This document shows, one piece after another, positions 46,638 through 55,248 of a stretch of 64,000 nucleotides of DNA. Source of the DNA: Microcoleus sp. AS-A8 (lineage in GTDB: Bacteria; Cyanobacteriota; Cyanobacteriia; Cyanobacteriales; Coleofasciculaceae); the NCBI GenBank assembly GCA_039962225.1, contig JAMPKV010000013.1, positions 1 to 64,000 of the forward strand, written 5' to 3'. Both the position numbers and the translations under genes were made by a program. The notes under the pieces were generated by a model, which was not told the DNA's origin, ran no database searches, and worked only from the letters and a program-made list of their open reading frames with translations. The number at the start of each line of letters is the position of its first letter. Within the stretch, counting starts at the first letter, position 1.

Positions 46638-47852
46638 ATGCTACCAACTGAGTTGTTAATTAATCGACAAAATGGGGAAACAATTATTCCCAAACGGTTG
46701 CCGATCAACTCCGAAATCTGTGCGATCGCCACAGAGTTAATCGCCTGCTTCCAAAACGCCGTAGGTAGCACCCAAGGTGACCTGGATCGACAGTTGTTGG
46801 AGTTTGAAGGCGATAGTCCTGATTATCGGATCAAACGGGGTCTTGCTCATATCCTCAAAAGCAGCTTCTGCACCTTTGAAGTCGTCAGTCCCCTCGAACC
46901 GAAAGAACTGCGGCAGCGCGTCTTCACCCTTGCCGCCCAAGCTGTGCCCAGTTATCAGGCGTCCGAGGCAACTCTGGAAACCCTCAGCATTGCCCTCAGC
47001 AAAGAGTTAAACCACGAAGTCTTGCCCCAGCAAATTCGTGTTGGTCTTTATGCAGATTTACAGGAAAATCGGATTCTGACCGAGTTTGATGACCCCGCAC
47101 CGGAGGCGCTCATACATCGCTACAACTTATCTCAAGTGCAGGGAATCTTTTACCGAGCAAGTCAGATGGCGCTCAATGCTCATCGGAATGTCCCTGGTGA
47201 GTACAAGCTGTTATTCCGCTATTTGAAGCTATTTCAGTTGATGACTTACGTTGAAGGGGATGCCGATCATGGCTTCACCATTACGATTGATGGCCCGACC
47301 AGTTTATTTAAACCCAGTACCCGTTATGGTTTAGCGATCGCCAAACTTTTGCCCGCTTTACTCCACGTTACCAAATGGAGTCTCACGGCAACCTTACAAA
47401 GCCGCGACCCTTATAGCGGCACTCCGAAAACCGGGCGTTTCAGCCTAAATGATCATTGTGGTTTAGTGACCCACTATCCCCCCGGTAAGACCTATGACAG
47501 TATGTTAGAAGCCGCCTTTGCTAACCGTTGGGAAGCCCTAAAAACGGAATGGATACTAGAGCGAGAAGTGGATCTAATTCCTATTCCTGGAAGTGTGATG
47601 ATTCCTGATTTCCGCCTTGTCCATCCCGATGGGCGTATCTTCTTACTAGAAATTATCGGCTTCTGGCGTCCAGAATACTTACAAAAGAAATTTGCCCAGG
47701 TGCGTCGCGCTGAATGCGATAACTTAATTATTGCTATTTCTGAGCGGCTGAATTTGGAGAAAGCAGGGGTCAAAGTGGCGAATGTACCGGCTAAAGTGAT
47801 TTGGTTTAAGGATAAGCTTTCGCCTAAAGCAGTGCTGGAAGTTTTAGAATGA
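46638..47852 (+). CDS. Bax1-like nuclease (DUF790)
   Basis: A 404-aa DUF790 protein. In archaea this family (Bax1) is a structure-specific nuclease that binds the XPB helicase. The N-terminus MLPTELLINRQNGETIIPKRL matches family starts. The nuclease core is near the C-terminus: MIPDFRLVHPDGRIFLLEIIGFW, giving a PD-x(n)-E-x-I arrangement of the PD-(D/E)XK type, followed by KFAQVRRAECDNLIIAIS. The helicase partner, often the adjacent gene, is not next to it here. DNA repair is inferred from the family. Confidence 0.82.
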   Translation: MLPTELLINRQNGETIIPKRLPINSEICAIATELIACFQNAVGSTQGDLDRQLLEFEGDSPDYRIKRGLAHILKSSFCTFEVVSPLEPKELRQRVFTLAAQAVPSYQASEATLETLSIALSKELNHEVLPQQIRVGLYADLQENRILTEFDDPAPEALIHRYNLSQVQGIFYRASQMALNAHRNVPGEYKLLFRYLKLFQLMTYVEGDADHGFTITIDGPTSLFKPSTRYGLAIAKLLPALLHVTKWSLTATLQSRDPYSGTPKTGRFSLNDHCGLVTHYPPGKTYDSMLEAAFANRWEALKTEWILEREVDLIPIPGSVMIPDFRLVHPDGRIFLLEIIGFWRPEYLQKKFAQVRRAECDNLIIAISERLNLEKAGVKVANVPAKVIWFKDKLSPKAVLEVLE

Positions 47853-47863
47853 TATCGAATCTG

Positions 47864-47941
47864 TTTGCATTGGAATCATATTTTTTAACGCTCCAGAGCG
47901 CAGACGGTGACGCTGAGGTTTTTGAGTAATTCCGATGCAAA
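47864..47941. terminator. inverted repeat between convergent genes
   Basis: TTTGCATTGGAAT (47864-47876) and ATTCCGATGCAAA (47929-47941) match at 12 of 13 positions. A smaller cgctccagagcg palindrome lies in the loop. The element is between the stops of the Bax1-like gene and the hybrid kinase operon, so a bidirectional terminator is likely. Confidence 0.5.
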
Positions 47942-47970
47942 TGGAAATGATATGAATCCACCCGCAGGAT

Positions 47971-50313
47971 TTATTGATGCCTCGCTAGATTCGCCACCAC
48001 TGTCGCCAGTTCCGTCGGTTCCACAGGTTTGGCAATGTGGATCTGAAAACCAGAGGCGAGCGCTCTGGTTCGGTCTTCAGCTCTAGCATAGGCGGTTAGG
48101 GCGATCGCTGGAATCTGTCCCCCCTGTTCTGACGAAAGTTGCCGGACTTTACGAATTAAACTGTAGCCGTCCTCTAAAGGCATCCCAATATCGCTCACCA
48201 AGACATCTGGCTTCAACTGGGATACAGCTGCCAATGCCTCGCTCGCAGAGGCAAACGCAAAGACTTTAGCCTCACACTGTTCCAGTGCAGCAACCAGAAG
48301 ATCCCGCGAATCCGGTTCATCATCAACAATTACAACCCGTACCCCCTTGAGTGCTGGCGGGTTGTCGAATGGCATTGATAGACCAATGGTGCAAGGGGAG
48401 TGTTCACCTGGGGGAGCCGCGACGACGATGGGGAGGAGTGGCAGCTTAACGGTAAAGGTCGCTCCCTTGTCTTCACCTTCACTCTGAGCACGTACTGTAC
48501 CGCCGTGCAGTTCAACTAAGTGTCGGACAATTGCCAGTCCCAATCCTAAACCACTATAGACCCTGGTGCTAGAACTATCGGCTTGGCGAAAGCGCTCAAA
48601 CACATAGGGCACAAACTCCGGGTCAATTCCTTTACCGGTATCCGTTACAGTAATCTCAACATTAGAGTCTACCCTTTCTAATCGCACCTGAACGCATCCA
48701 CCTTTGGGCGTAAACTTGATGGCATTCGATACCAAATTCCAGATGACTTGCTGCAAGCGGTCAGAGTCACCCGCCACGGGGCCTGCTGCTGGGTTAAGCA
48801 CACATTGGAGGTCAATCTCCTTGGCTTCAGTGGCGGGACGCACTGTCTCAATTGCCGCCTCTATGACTGAAACCAATTCAACCGGACGGGTATTTAAGCG
48901 CAGCTTACCCTGAATAATCCGCGAGACATCCAGCAAATCCTCCACGAGTTGCGCCTGGGACTTGGCACTGCGCTCAATCGTCTGTAGCGCCCGCGTCGTC
49001 GTCGCTTCGTCAAACTTCCGACTATTGAGTAAGCGTGTCCATCCCAGCATCGCATTCAGGGGCGATCGCAGTTCGTGGGAGAGGGTTGCCAAAAACTCAT
49101 CCTTCAAGCGGTTAGCGGCTTCGGCGGCAGCGCGTGCCTCTTGTTCACGGGCGAGTAGCTGGTTGCGTTCATCTTCGGCTCGCTTACGTTCAGTAAAGTC
49201 ACGCATGATTTTAGCAAAGCCTCGTAGCTGCCCCGCCTCATTTCTTAAGGGCGTGACGATGCTACTCGCCCAGAACCACCTACCATCTTTACGGATGTGC
49301 CAGCGTTCATCCTCAGCTCGACCTTCCGTCACTGCTGTTTCCAGTTCTTGCTTGTCTGCACCGTGTTCAAGGTCTTCAGGTGTAAAGATGATTGAACTTG
49401 GCTTTCCCAAGATTTCTGGTTCTTGATAGCCCAAAATGCTTTCTGCTCCCAGGCTCCAACGGATAACACACGCTTGGGTGTCGAGGAAGAAAATTGCATA
49501 GTCCGTCACATTCTCTAATAACAGGCGAAACCGCTCTTCACTAATCCGAAGTGCTTCCTCCGCCTGTTTACGGTGTGTAATGTCAGCCAGAGTATAAACG
49601 GCACCGATGAACGTTCCCCCCTCCTTGAAGATCGGGTCTACCGTGACAGAAAACCAGCGGCTACCGCACTGAAGCTCTTGGCTCTCACGTTGGCGAGTTT
49701 CCTGGACACGAGTGAAGGGACTTGCCTCAACAGAACCCAAGGTCGATGGCATTAGCTCTTGATGCAGGCAACTAATGAGTTCGCTAAAGGGTTTGTGTAA
49801 AAGCTCCGTCATCGCACTATTACAGCGCATAATTCTTCCTTCCTGGTTGAGAAGGCAAACCCCATCGTTCATGGCATCAAAGGTACTTTGCCACTCTTGC
49901 GCCAAGGTTAGGGCGGACTCCTCTGCCTGCCGAATGCGAAGCAAAGCTCTAACCGTGGCAATTAATTCAATCGGTTCTACAGGCTGCGCCAGGTAGCCAT
50001 CTGCACCGCTGTCTAACCCCTGTGCCTTGTCCCGACTTTCCACAAAACTGGCAGATAGATGGAGTACGGGAATAAAGGCCGTAGCTGGGTTGGCTTTGAG
50101 GCGGCGGCAGACTTCAAATCCATTGATACCAGGGAGCCTCACGTCCAGAATAATTAAGTCGGGTCTCGCTTGAGCGACTATTTGCAGCGCGGCTTCACCC
50201 GTAGCCGCTTCAATTACATCAAACCCTGCACGTCTTAACATGCGGTTGGTAGTGTAACGATTGGTTTCGTTATCGTCTACATGCAAGATTGTGATTAACT
50301 GCTGCTCAAACAT
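47971..50313 (-). CDS. hybrid sensor histidine kinase (REC-PAS-PAS-HisKA-HATPase-REC)
   Basis: About 780 aa from the ATG at 50313, with GAGAGGG just upstream; it overlaps the preceding gene by 8 bp. An N-terminal receiver (ILHVDDNETNR, LIILDVRLPGINGF, phosphoacceptor Asp57) is followed by two PAS domains (about 140-245 and 255-380, with FMNDGVCL-like and DYAIFFLDTQ cores). The kinase has FLATLSHELRSPLNAM (His413), NLVSNAIKFTPKGG, DTGKGIDP and YSGLGLGLAIVRH. A C-terminal receiver has VVIVDDEPDSR and VLVSDIGMPLEDGY. It is the last gene of the stressosome-type operon. A receiver at both ends allows phosphate to be received from the preceding hybrid. Confidence 0.9.
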   Translation of the reverse strand: MFEQQLITILHVDDNETNRYTTNRMLRRAGFDVIEAATGEAALQIVAQARPDLIILDVRLPGINGFEVCRRLKANPATAFIPVLHLSASFVESRDKAQGLDSGADGYLAQPVEPIELIATVRALLRIRQAEESALTLAQEWQSTFDAMNDGVCLLNQEGRIMRCNSAMTELLHKPFSELISCLHQELMPSTLGSVEASPFTRVQETRQRESQELQCGSRWFSVTVDPIFKEGGTFIGAVYTLADITHRKQAEEALRISEERFRLLLENVTDYAIFFLDTQACVIRWSLGAESILGYQEPEILGKPSSIIFTPEDLEHGADKQELETAVTEGRAEDERWHIRKDGRWFWASSIVTPLRNEAGQLRGFAKIMRDFTERKRAEDERNQLLAREQEARAAAEAANRLKDEFLATLSHELRSPLNAMLGWTRLLNSRKFDEATTTRALQTIERSAKSQAQLVEDLLDVSRIIQGKLRLNTRPVELVSVIEAAIETVRPATEAKEIDLQCVLNPAAGPVAGDSDRLQQVIWNLVSNAIKFTPKGGCVQVRLERVDSNVEITVTDTGKGIDPEFVPYVFERFRQADSSSTRVYSGLGLGLAIVRHLVELHGGTVRAQSEGEDKGATFTVKLPLLPIVVAAPPGEHSPCTIGLSMPFDNPPALKGVRVVIVDDEPDSRDLLVAALEQCEAKVFAFASASEALAAVSQLKPDVLVSDIGMPLEDGYSLIRKVRQLSSEQGGQIPAIALTAYARAEDRTRALASGFQIHIAKPVEPTELATVVANLARHQ

Positions 50314-52468
50314 ACCCTCTCTCGCCAACCTTCAGTGCTATCCCCGCCCTGACCAGTGCTTCCCTAACTCGCGCGATCGCTATTTCTTGGGAGGCTGCTT
50401 CTTTAGAAAGAATCGCCACCGTATTTTGTGCAAGGGTCTTTTGCTCTTCTGTTTCAAGTGACTCTGAGGTATTAATAATGACCGGGATATCGTTAGTTTT
50501 ACTGTCACTTTTGAGCAACGATAACACCTTTTCTCCGCTCATTTCTGGCAGAGAAAGATCGAGAATGATACAGTCAGGCTTTTCGGCTTGAGCCAGCTCA
50601 ATACCCTCGCGCCCATCGACGGCCTCACTAATATTAAGGTCAGTGTCACTTAAAAGTTGCTTCAACACATATTGGGATGCCGGGTCATCGTCAATGAGCA
50701 AGAGCTTTTGTGGTGTATTCCGCTTTATTAGCGTATTGATTTGGTTCAAAAGTGACCATCTATCCACAGGCTTAATTAAGAAGGCATTAGCGCCTAACGC
50801 CTTGGCTTGCTTTTCGTTATCAATCACCGTGACAACGAGAATCGGAATCTCTTGCGTGGCTGGATTCTCTTTCAATTCAGCAATAAATCCCCAGGTGTTT
50901 CGCTCCTCCAGCAAAATATCTAACATAATCGCCGTGGGAGTAAACAACGTCAGTGCCTGTTCGGCCTCGTAAAGTGTCCGTGCTAAGAAGGGCTGATAAA
51001 TGGAACCCTGGAAATACTTCTCGTAAGTGAAAAGGGTTTCAGCATTGTCCTCAACCACCAGTATGGGTAAGCGTTGGGGGTCTAGCTCCCAGGAGACGGG
51101 CGACAACGCTGACTCTTGATGAGAACCCGGATAGACAAGCGGGATGGAGGCAAAAAAGGTAGAGCCAACTCCCACAGTACTGGTCACCCAGACACTTCCG
51201 CCTAATAAGCCCGCGAGTTTACGCGACAGTGGTAGCCCCAACCCTGTACCTTTGACCTGCCGTTGCAGGGGAGAATCCACCTGAACAAATTCTTCAAAGA
51301 TGCGCTCCCTATCTTCCGGTGCAATGCCAATGCCGGTGTCGGCGACGGAGAAGGTGATCGTATTGCCAACCCGTACAGCGGATACTCGCACCTCATCGGT
51401 GGGTGTGAATTTGAGCGCATTAGAAATAAAGTTTCTCAGAATCTGGGCAACTTTTCCCTCGTCGGTGTAAAGCATTGGAATATCACGGGGTTCTTCAAAC
51501 ACCAGAGCAATGGAGGAGTTGTGAGCCAGTAGAGGGCGCAGCATTCCCCGCAGGGTTCCGAACAGTTCGCTCACGTCAAAGTTGTCCGGCTGCACGACAA
51601 TTTTTCCCGCCTCCACTTTGGCTAGGTCTAACAGGTCATTCACTAACTCTGAAAGCCCTTCAGCGGCTTTACTGATAAACTTCACCTGCTTTTCCTGCTC
51701 TGGTGTTAATTCACCATCCATCCGGTCTAACAACATCCGAGATAGAGAAATCACGGAGTTAAGCGGCGTGCGAAACTCATGGCTCATGTTTGAGAGGAAG
51801 CGAGTTTTGAGTTCGTTGGCTCGTTTTAAGGAATCGGCTTTTTCGTCCAACTCGGCATACAATGCCACAACACCCCGATTGGTATCTTCTAGTTCACGGT
51901 TGAGGTGAATTAAGGCTTCCTCTCGCTTTTGCAGTTCTGCTAAAGCACGCAGGAGTTCTTGGTTTTGCTGCTGGATTTCTTCCAACGGATTACTGGGCGA
52001 TCGCTGAACCAACTCATCCGCTATCTGTGCCAATCGATGCCCATTCACCACAGGTGCACGCTTCGGCAAGGGTTTTCCCATCTGCACCATGGTTCCGTGA
52101 CCGGGCGAAGATTCAATCTCGAACCGATCCATGAGTCGCTTGGAACCAATAATCCCTAACCCCAGTCCAGTTGCCGATGTGTACCGTCCCTCTAGAATAG
52201 AGTTCAGATTGGCAATGCCCGCTCCCTTGTCACGAATGCAGATTAGAAGGTTTTGAGGCGATTCACCTTCCACTCGAAACTCAACTCTTCCTCCCTGGGC
52301 ATATTGAAAGGCATTACGGGCGATTTCCGAAACAGCCGTAGCAATGCGCGTCTGATCCTGAGCGTCAAAACCCAATAGTTCAGCAATCTGGCGTGCTCGC
52401 TGACGGGTCATCACGACATCTTGTTCAAAGCGTATTTCTATGGTAATAATCGTTGCACTTATTGCCAT
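50306..52468 (-). CDS. RsbT-like domain/histidine kinase/double receiver hybrid
   Basis: A 720-aa signalling protein. Residues about 8-135 are an RsbT/SpoIIAB-type HATPase (AVSEIARNAFQYAQGG, DKGAGI, ATGLGLGIIGSKRLMD), as in anti-sigma serine kinases. A coiled coil (160-215) leads to HisKA FLSNMSHEFRTPLNSV (His230), then HATPase NFISNALKFTPTDE, DTGIGIAPEDR and GTGLGLPLSRKLAG. Two receivers follow: ILVVEDNAETLF with LDILLEE (Asp517), and LLLIDDDPASQY with IILDLSLPEMSG (Asp637). There is no membrane segment. It follows the fused phosphatase gene across a G-rich tract and shares 8 bp with the next kinase gene. Confidence 0.9.
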   Translation of the reverse strand: MAISATIITIEIRFEQDVVMTRQRARQIAELLGFDAQDQTRIATAVSEIARNAFQYAQGGRVEFRVEGESPQNLLICIRDKGAGIANLNSILEGRYTSATGLGLGIIGSKRLMDRFEIESSPGHGTMVQMGKPLPKRAPVVNGHRLAQIADELVQRSPSNPLEEIQQQNQELLRALAELQKREEALIHLNRELEDTNRGVVALYAELDEKADSLKRANELKTRFLSNMSHEFRTPLNSVISLSRMLLDRMDGELTPEQEKQVKFISKAAEGLSELVNDLLDLAKVEAGKIVVQPDNFDVSELFGTLRGMLRPLLAHNSSIALVFEEPRDIPMLYTDEGKVAQILRNFISNALKFTPTDEVRVSAVRVGNTITFSVADTGIGIAPEDRERIFEEFVQVDSPLQRQVKGTGLGLPLSRKLAGLLGGSVWVTSTVGVGSTFFASIPLVYPGSHQESALSPVSWELDPQRLPILVVEDNAETLFTYEKYFQGSIYQPFLARTLYEAEQALTLFTPTAIMLDILLEERNTWGFIAELKENPATQEIPILVVTVIDNEKQAKALGANAFLIKPVDRWSLLNQINTLIKRNTPQKLLLIDDDPASQYVLKQLLSDTDLNISEAVDGREGIELAQAEKPDCIILDLSLPEMSGEKVLSLLKSDSKTNDIPVIINTSESLETEEQKTLAQNTVAILSKEAASQEIAIARVREALVRAGIALKVGERGYV

Positions 52469-52496
52469 TTTAGGTTTTAGATTTTAGATTAAGAAT

Positions 52497-52573
52497 CCTC
52501 CCTATCCCCCTATCTCCCCATCCCCCCATCTCCCCATCCCCCATCCCCCACTCCCCCACTCCCCTATTCCCCC
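52497..52573. repeat. G-run tract on the coding strand between two signalling genes
   Basis: On the + strand this is a series of CCCC(C) runs separated by AT, ATCT or ACT; on the transcribed sense strand it reads as more than ten runs of three to six G with spacers of two to five bases. Two overlapping groups of four runs could fold as G-quadruplexes. It starts in the last codons of the phosphatase gene and ends about 29 bp before the start of the next gene. Confidence 0.7.
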
Positions 52574-53574
52574 TCGCGAACAACCAAAACGGCTACATCA
52601 TCACGACCTCGGTTGAAATCTCGGTACAAAACTCCCGCGATCAGGCTGGGATGTTTGGCTACTAAGCCAGGATAGCGGTCTAAGCGCCACTGGGTACCCA
52701 ATCCATCAGAGTGCATGACCAAAAGTCCGCCTTTGGGCCAGGGATAGACAAACTCATGAATCTTGCGAACTTCATGCCCAACGGTTCCGTTGTAGGAAAC
52801 CAGGTTGTTGGTTTTTTCCTGAGCCAGAATCGTACCAGAAATGTTTCCGACTCCAGCAAAACGCACGGTAAGCTGTTCAAAATTAACTTCTGCGATCGCT
52901 AAAGCCGCGCCGCGTGTACTCCGCAATGCCGCGTGTGCCGCCTCAACAATCTCTTTGGGACTTTTGCCCAAATTCGCTCGAAATATTCTCACCGCTTCAC
53001 GGGATGCCTGGGCGGCTTGTGGGCCGTGACCCAAACCATCGGCGACTAGCAGCAAGGTGCGACCGGAATTTTGGTCGGTTGCCCAAGCATCTCCCGAAAT
53101 CTCCTCACCGATTTTGGGCAAGCACACCACGCCCCTGTCTAAATCACTCTCTACCGGCTTTACGGGTGGGGAGTTTGCCCAGAGTTGAGCTAAACAGGCA
53201 CTTCCCAGCTTGGGCACCGAATAAATATCAAAAAAAGCCGAGAGACGACTCATGGCTCCCAAACCCGTTCCTGAAGTTCCTGCGGTAGAAAAGCCATCTC
53301 GTAGGCACTCGTTGATATTGCTGATTCCTGGCCCTTTGTCTAAGGCTAAGATTTCAATTCCCTCAATCTCGTTCCGGGTCAAAGGTTGTAGCACTAATTC
53401 GCCGTCTTTTGCGTGCCGAACCAGGTTATTAGCCGCTTCGGTCACCACAATCCCGACTTTTCCTCGTTCCGTCTCGTTGAATCCCAAACGACTCGCCAGA
53501 GCTAGCGCCATCCGTCGCGCTTCACCTGCCTGACTAGACTCTACCATCGGTAAGGCAACAGCTTCTATCATCAT
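52564..53574 (-). CDS. HATPase-SpoIIE phosphatase fusion
   Basis: About 336 aa from the ATG at 53574 (MMIEAVALPMV), 5 bp from the upstream stop. Residues 1-130 are an RsbT-like HATPase (VVTEAANNLVRHAKDGE, LDKGPGI, AGTSGTGLGAMSRLS). Residues 140-336 are a PP2C-type SpoIIE domain with GEEISGDAWA and LLLVADGLGHGPQAA, then LLVMHSDGLGTQW and RDDVAVLVV; the Asp residues bind metal. Alone, the C-terminal half resembles RsbX, the phosphatase that dephosphorylates RsbS and RsbR. The fusion of kinase-like and phosphatase modules on one chain is seen in some cyanobacterial and actinobacterial regulators. An in-frame TTG at 53619 is unlikely. Confidence 0.9.
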   Translation of the reverse strand: MMIEAVALPMVESSQAGEARRMALALASRLGFNETERGKVGIVVTEAANNLVRHAKDGELVLQPLTRNEIEGIEILALDKGPGISNINECLRDGFSTAGTSGTGLGAMSRLSAFFDIYSVPKLGSACLAQLWANSPPVKPVESDLDRGVVCLPKIGEEISGDAWATDQNSGRTLLLVADGLGHGPQAAQASREAVRIFRANLGKSPKEIVEAAHAALRSTRGAALAIAEVNFEQLTVRFAGVGNISGTILAQEKTNNLVSYNGTVGHEVRKIHEFVYPWPKGGLLVMHSDGLGTQWRLDRYPGLVAKHPSLIAGVLYRDFNRGRDDVAVLVVREGE

Positions 53575-53578
53575 TAAG

Positions 53579-53983
53579 TCACTTCCATTTTGTAATTGTG
53601 ACGCAGGTGCCTTGTCCAACGTGAGAAACGATCTGGAATTCGTTTACCAGCCGTTTTGTACCACTTAGCCCTAGACCCAGTCCGCTGCCAGTCGTGAATC
53701 CGTCTTTGAGCGCCAGATCAATATCTGGAATCCCTGGCCCCTTGTCTTCAAAGGTCAGTCGCAAGCCTCGACGGATTCCTTCTTGTAGGGCTTCCAGCTT
53801 GACTGTACCGCCACCGCCATAATCCAGAGTGTTGCGTGCCAACTCACTGGCTGCCGTGACAATCTTGGTCTGGTCTACCAGACTAAAACGTAGTTCCACA
53901 GCCCACTGACGCACGGATTGTCGGACTAAGACAACGTCGGCGGAGGACTGGATGCTCATCGTTTCAGACCTCACTATGTCCAT
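53579..53983 (-). CDS. rsbT: RsbT-like anti-sigma-type serine kinase
   Basis: About 134 aa from the ATG at 53983 (MDIVRSETM), with GAGAGA upstream; the ATG at 53959 is also possible. A GHKL ATPase with ADVVLVRQSVRQWAVELRF, AASELARNTLDYGGGG, FEDKGPGIPDI and GSGLGLGLSGTKRLVNEF. In the stressosome, RsbT is held by RsbR/RsbS and on stress phosphorylates both, is released, and activates a downstream partner. The chosen start overlaps the RsbS stop by 20 bp, and the stop is 5 bp from the next start, so translation is tightly coupled. Confidence 0.88.
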   Translation of the reverse strand: MDIVRSETMSIQSSADVVLVRQSVRQWAVELRFSLVDQTKIVTAASELARNTLDYGGGGTVKLEALQEGIRRGLRLTFEDKGPGIPDIDLALKDGFTTGSGLGLGLSGTKRLVNEFQIVSHVGQGTCVTITKWK

Positions 53984-54359
53984 CCGCGTTCTCTCTAGCA
54001 GAAGCTGCCAACGAGGCACGCAGGCGAGCCATTCCTTTCTCAACATTTAAGGCGGTGCGAATACCGGTCAGGGAAAGTCCCAACTCAACTAGAGTGATGG
54101 CAACCGCAGGCTGCATTCCCACCACAACGGTTTCGGCATCTAGTACCTGCGACATCTTGGCAATGTTCCCTAGTATTCGCCCAATGAAGGAATCCACGAT
54201 TTCCAAGGCTGAGATATCAATCAGCACACCACGAGCACTGATTTGGACAATCCGGTTGGTTAGGTCGTCCTGCAAGGTCATGGCTAGGCGGTCATGCATA
54301 TCGACTTGGATCGTCACTAACAGGAATTCACCCATTTGCAGGATGGGGATACGTTCCAT
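53964..54359 (-). CDS. rsbS: RsbS-like STAS stressosome scaffold
   Basis: A single STAS domain of 131 aa. The start IPILQMGEFLLVTIQVDMHD and GVLIDISALEIVDSFIGRIL, with VGMQPAVAITLVELGLSLTGI, closely resemble Bacillus RsbS. Ser57 in VDSF corresponds to Ser59 of B. subtilis RsbS, the RsbT phosphorylation site. RsbS is the conserved STAS core of the stressosome. The C-terminus after about residue 118 is extended (SAREN). It is 19 bp downstream of rsbR and overlaps rsbT. Confidence 0.9.
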   Translation of the reverse strand: MERIPILQMGEFLLVTIQVDMHDRLAMTLQDDLTNRIVQISARGVLIDISALEIVDSFIGRILGNIAKMSQVLDAETVVVGMQPAVAITLVELGLSLTGIRTALNVEKGMARLRASLAASARENADGHSEV

Positions 54360-54378
54360 ATAAATAAATCTCCTGACC

Positions 54379-55248
54379 CTATACCATACCGCGAGTGGTA
54401 CGACTAATCGACGCCCCAGTTCGCTTGAGAGCTAGCGCAAAGGCATCCGCCAGCGACGCTTTCGTCACCATATCCGCCAGATCGACGCCCAGATATACAA
54501 TGGTTTGGGCAATCTGAGGACGAATCCCACTTAGGATGCAATCAGCACCCATCAGACGAGCGGCTGTAACTGTTTTGAGTAAGTGCTGAGCCGTCAGAGT
54601 ATCGACGGTTGGCACACCTGTAATGTCGATAATGGCGACTTCCGAACCCGTCTCAACAATTTTCTGCAACAGAGACTCCATCACCACTTGGGTTCGGGCA
54701 CTATCCAGGGTGCCAATAATGGGTAGAGCTAAAATGCCGTCCCATAGTTTTACCACTGGCGTTGACAGCTCCATCAGCTCCTCTTGCTGGCGCATAATCA
54801 CTTCTTCGCGAGTTTTTTGATAGATCTCAGTCGTCCAGAGTCCCAGCTCGTCGAGCAGGTTACTGGCTAGCACAATTTCCTCAATCAGGGTGGCACCATC
54901 CTGCGCGAGTTCGGAGCGCAGACGGGTGAAGAGGGGTTGCTTAAACGAGAAAACAAAGGTTGCCGTTTCCGAGGGCGTAAAGCCTTTTTGGGAACGAGTC
55001 CGGGAAACACTCGCCAACATTTCTCGCACCCCCTTCCACTCTGGTGTGTGAGTATCACTCAAGTCACTCTGCTGTACGGCATTTTTGAACAGCTCCAGGA
55101 ACTCTCTGCACTCCTCTCGCAACTCCGTCTCTTTGTGCAAACCTTGGCGGGTACCATCGGTTATTTGCTGTTGCAGCCAATCCTCCAACAGTTGGACTTG
55201 ATAATTTTTGAGAATCTCTGGAATTTTACTTTTGCCGCTCAAGCTCAT
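54379..55248 (-). CDS. rsbR: RsbR-like stressosome sensor with RsbRD N-terminus
   Basis: A 289-aa protein. The N-terminal helical domain (PEILKNYQVQLLEDWLQQQI, KGFTPSETATFVFSFKQPLF) resembles the RsbRD sensor domain. A linker (EIYQKTREEVIMRQQEELMEL) leads to a C-terminal STAS domain with PVVKLWDGILALPIIGTLDSART and IIDITGVPTVDTLTAQHLL. Thr217 in VDT is at the position of Thr205 in B. subtilis RsbR, and Ser183 in LDS at about Thr171; both are RsbT targets. It is the first gene of the operon. The signal sensed is unknown. The RsbRD domain, not the globin fold of B. subtilis RsbRA, is used here. Confidence 0.88.
   Translation of the reverse strand: MSLSGKSKIPEILKNYQVQLLEDWLQQQITDGTRQGLHKETELREECREFLELFKNAVQQSDLSDTHTPEWKGVREMLASVSRTRSQKGFTPSETATFVFSFKQPLFTRLRSELAQDGATLIEEIVLASNLLDELGLWTTEIYQKTREEVIMRQQEELMELSTPVVKLWDGILALPIIGTLDSARTQVVMESLLQKIVETGSEVAIIDITGVPTVDTLTAQHLLKTVTAARLMGADCILSGIRPQIAQTIVYLGVDLADMVTKASLADAFALALKRTGASISRTTRGMV

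Noticed and set aside
48962-49426. Ser/Arg-rich + strand frame of 154 codons
   Set aside because: It lies wholly antisense to the histidine kinase core, which has clear motifs; composition typical of an antisense shadow.
52501-52573. CRISPR-like repeat reading of the C-run tract
   Set aside because: The units are 6-10 bp low-complexity runs without unique spacers.
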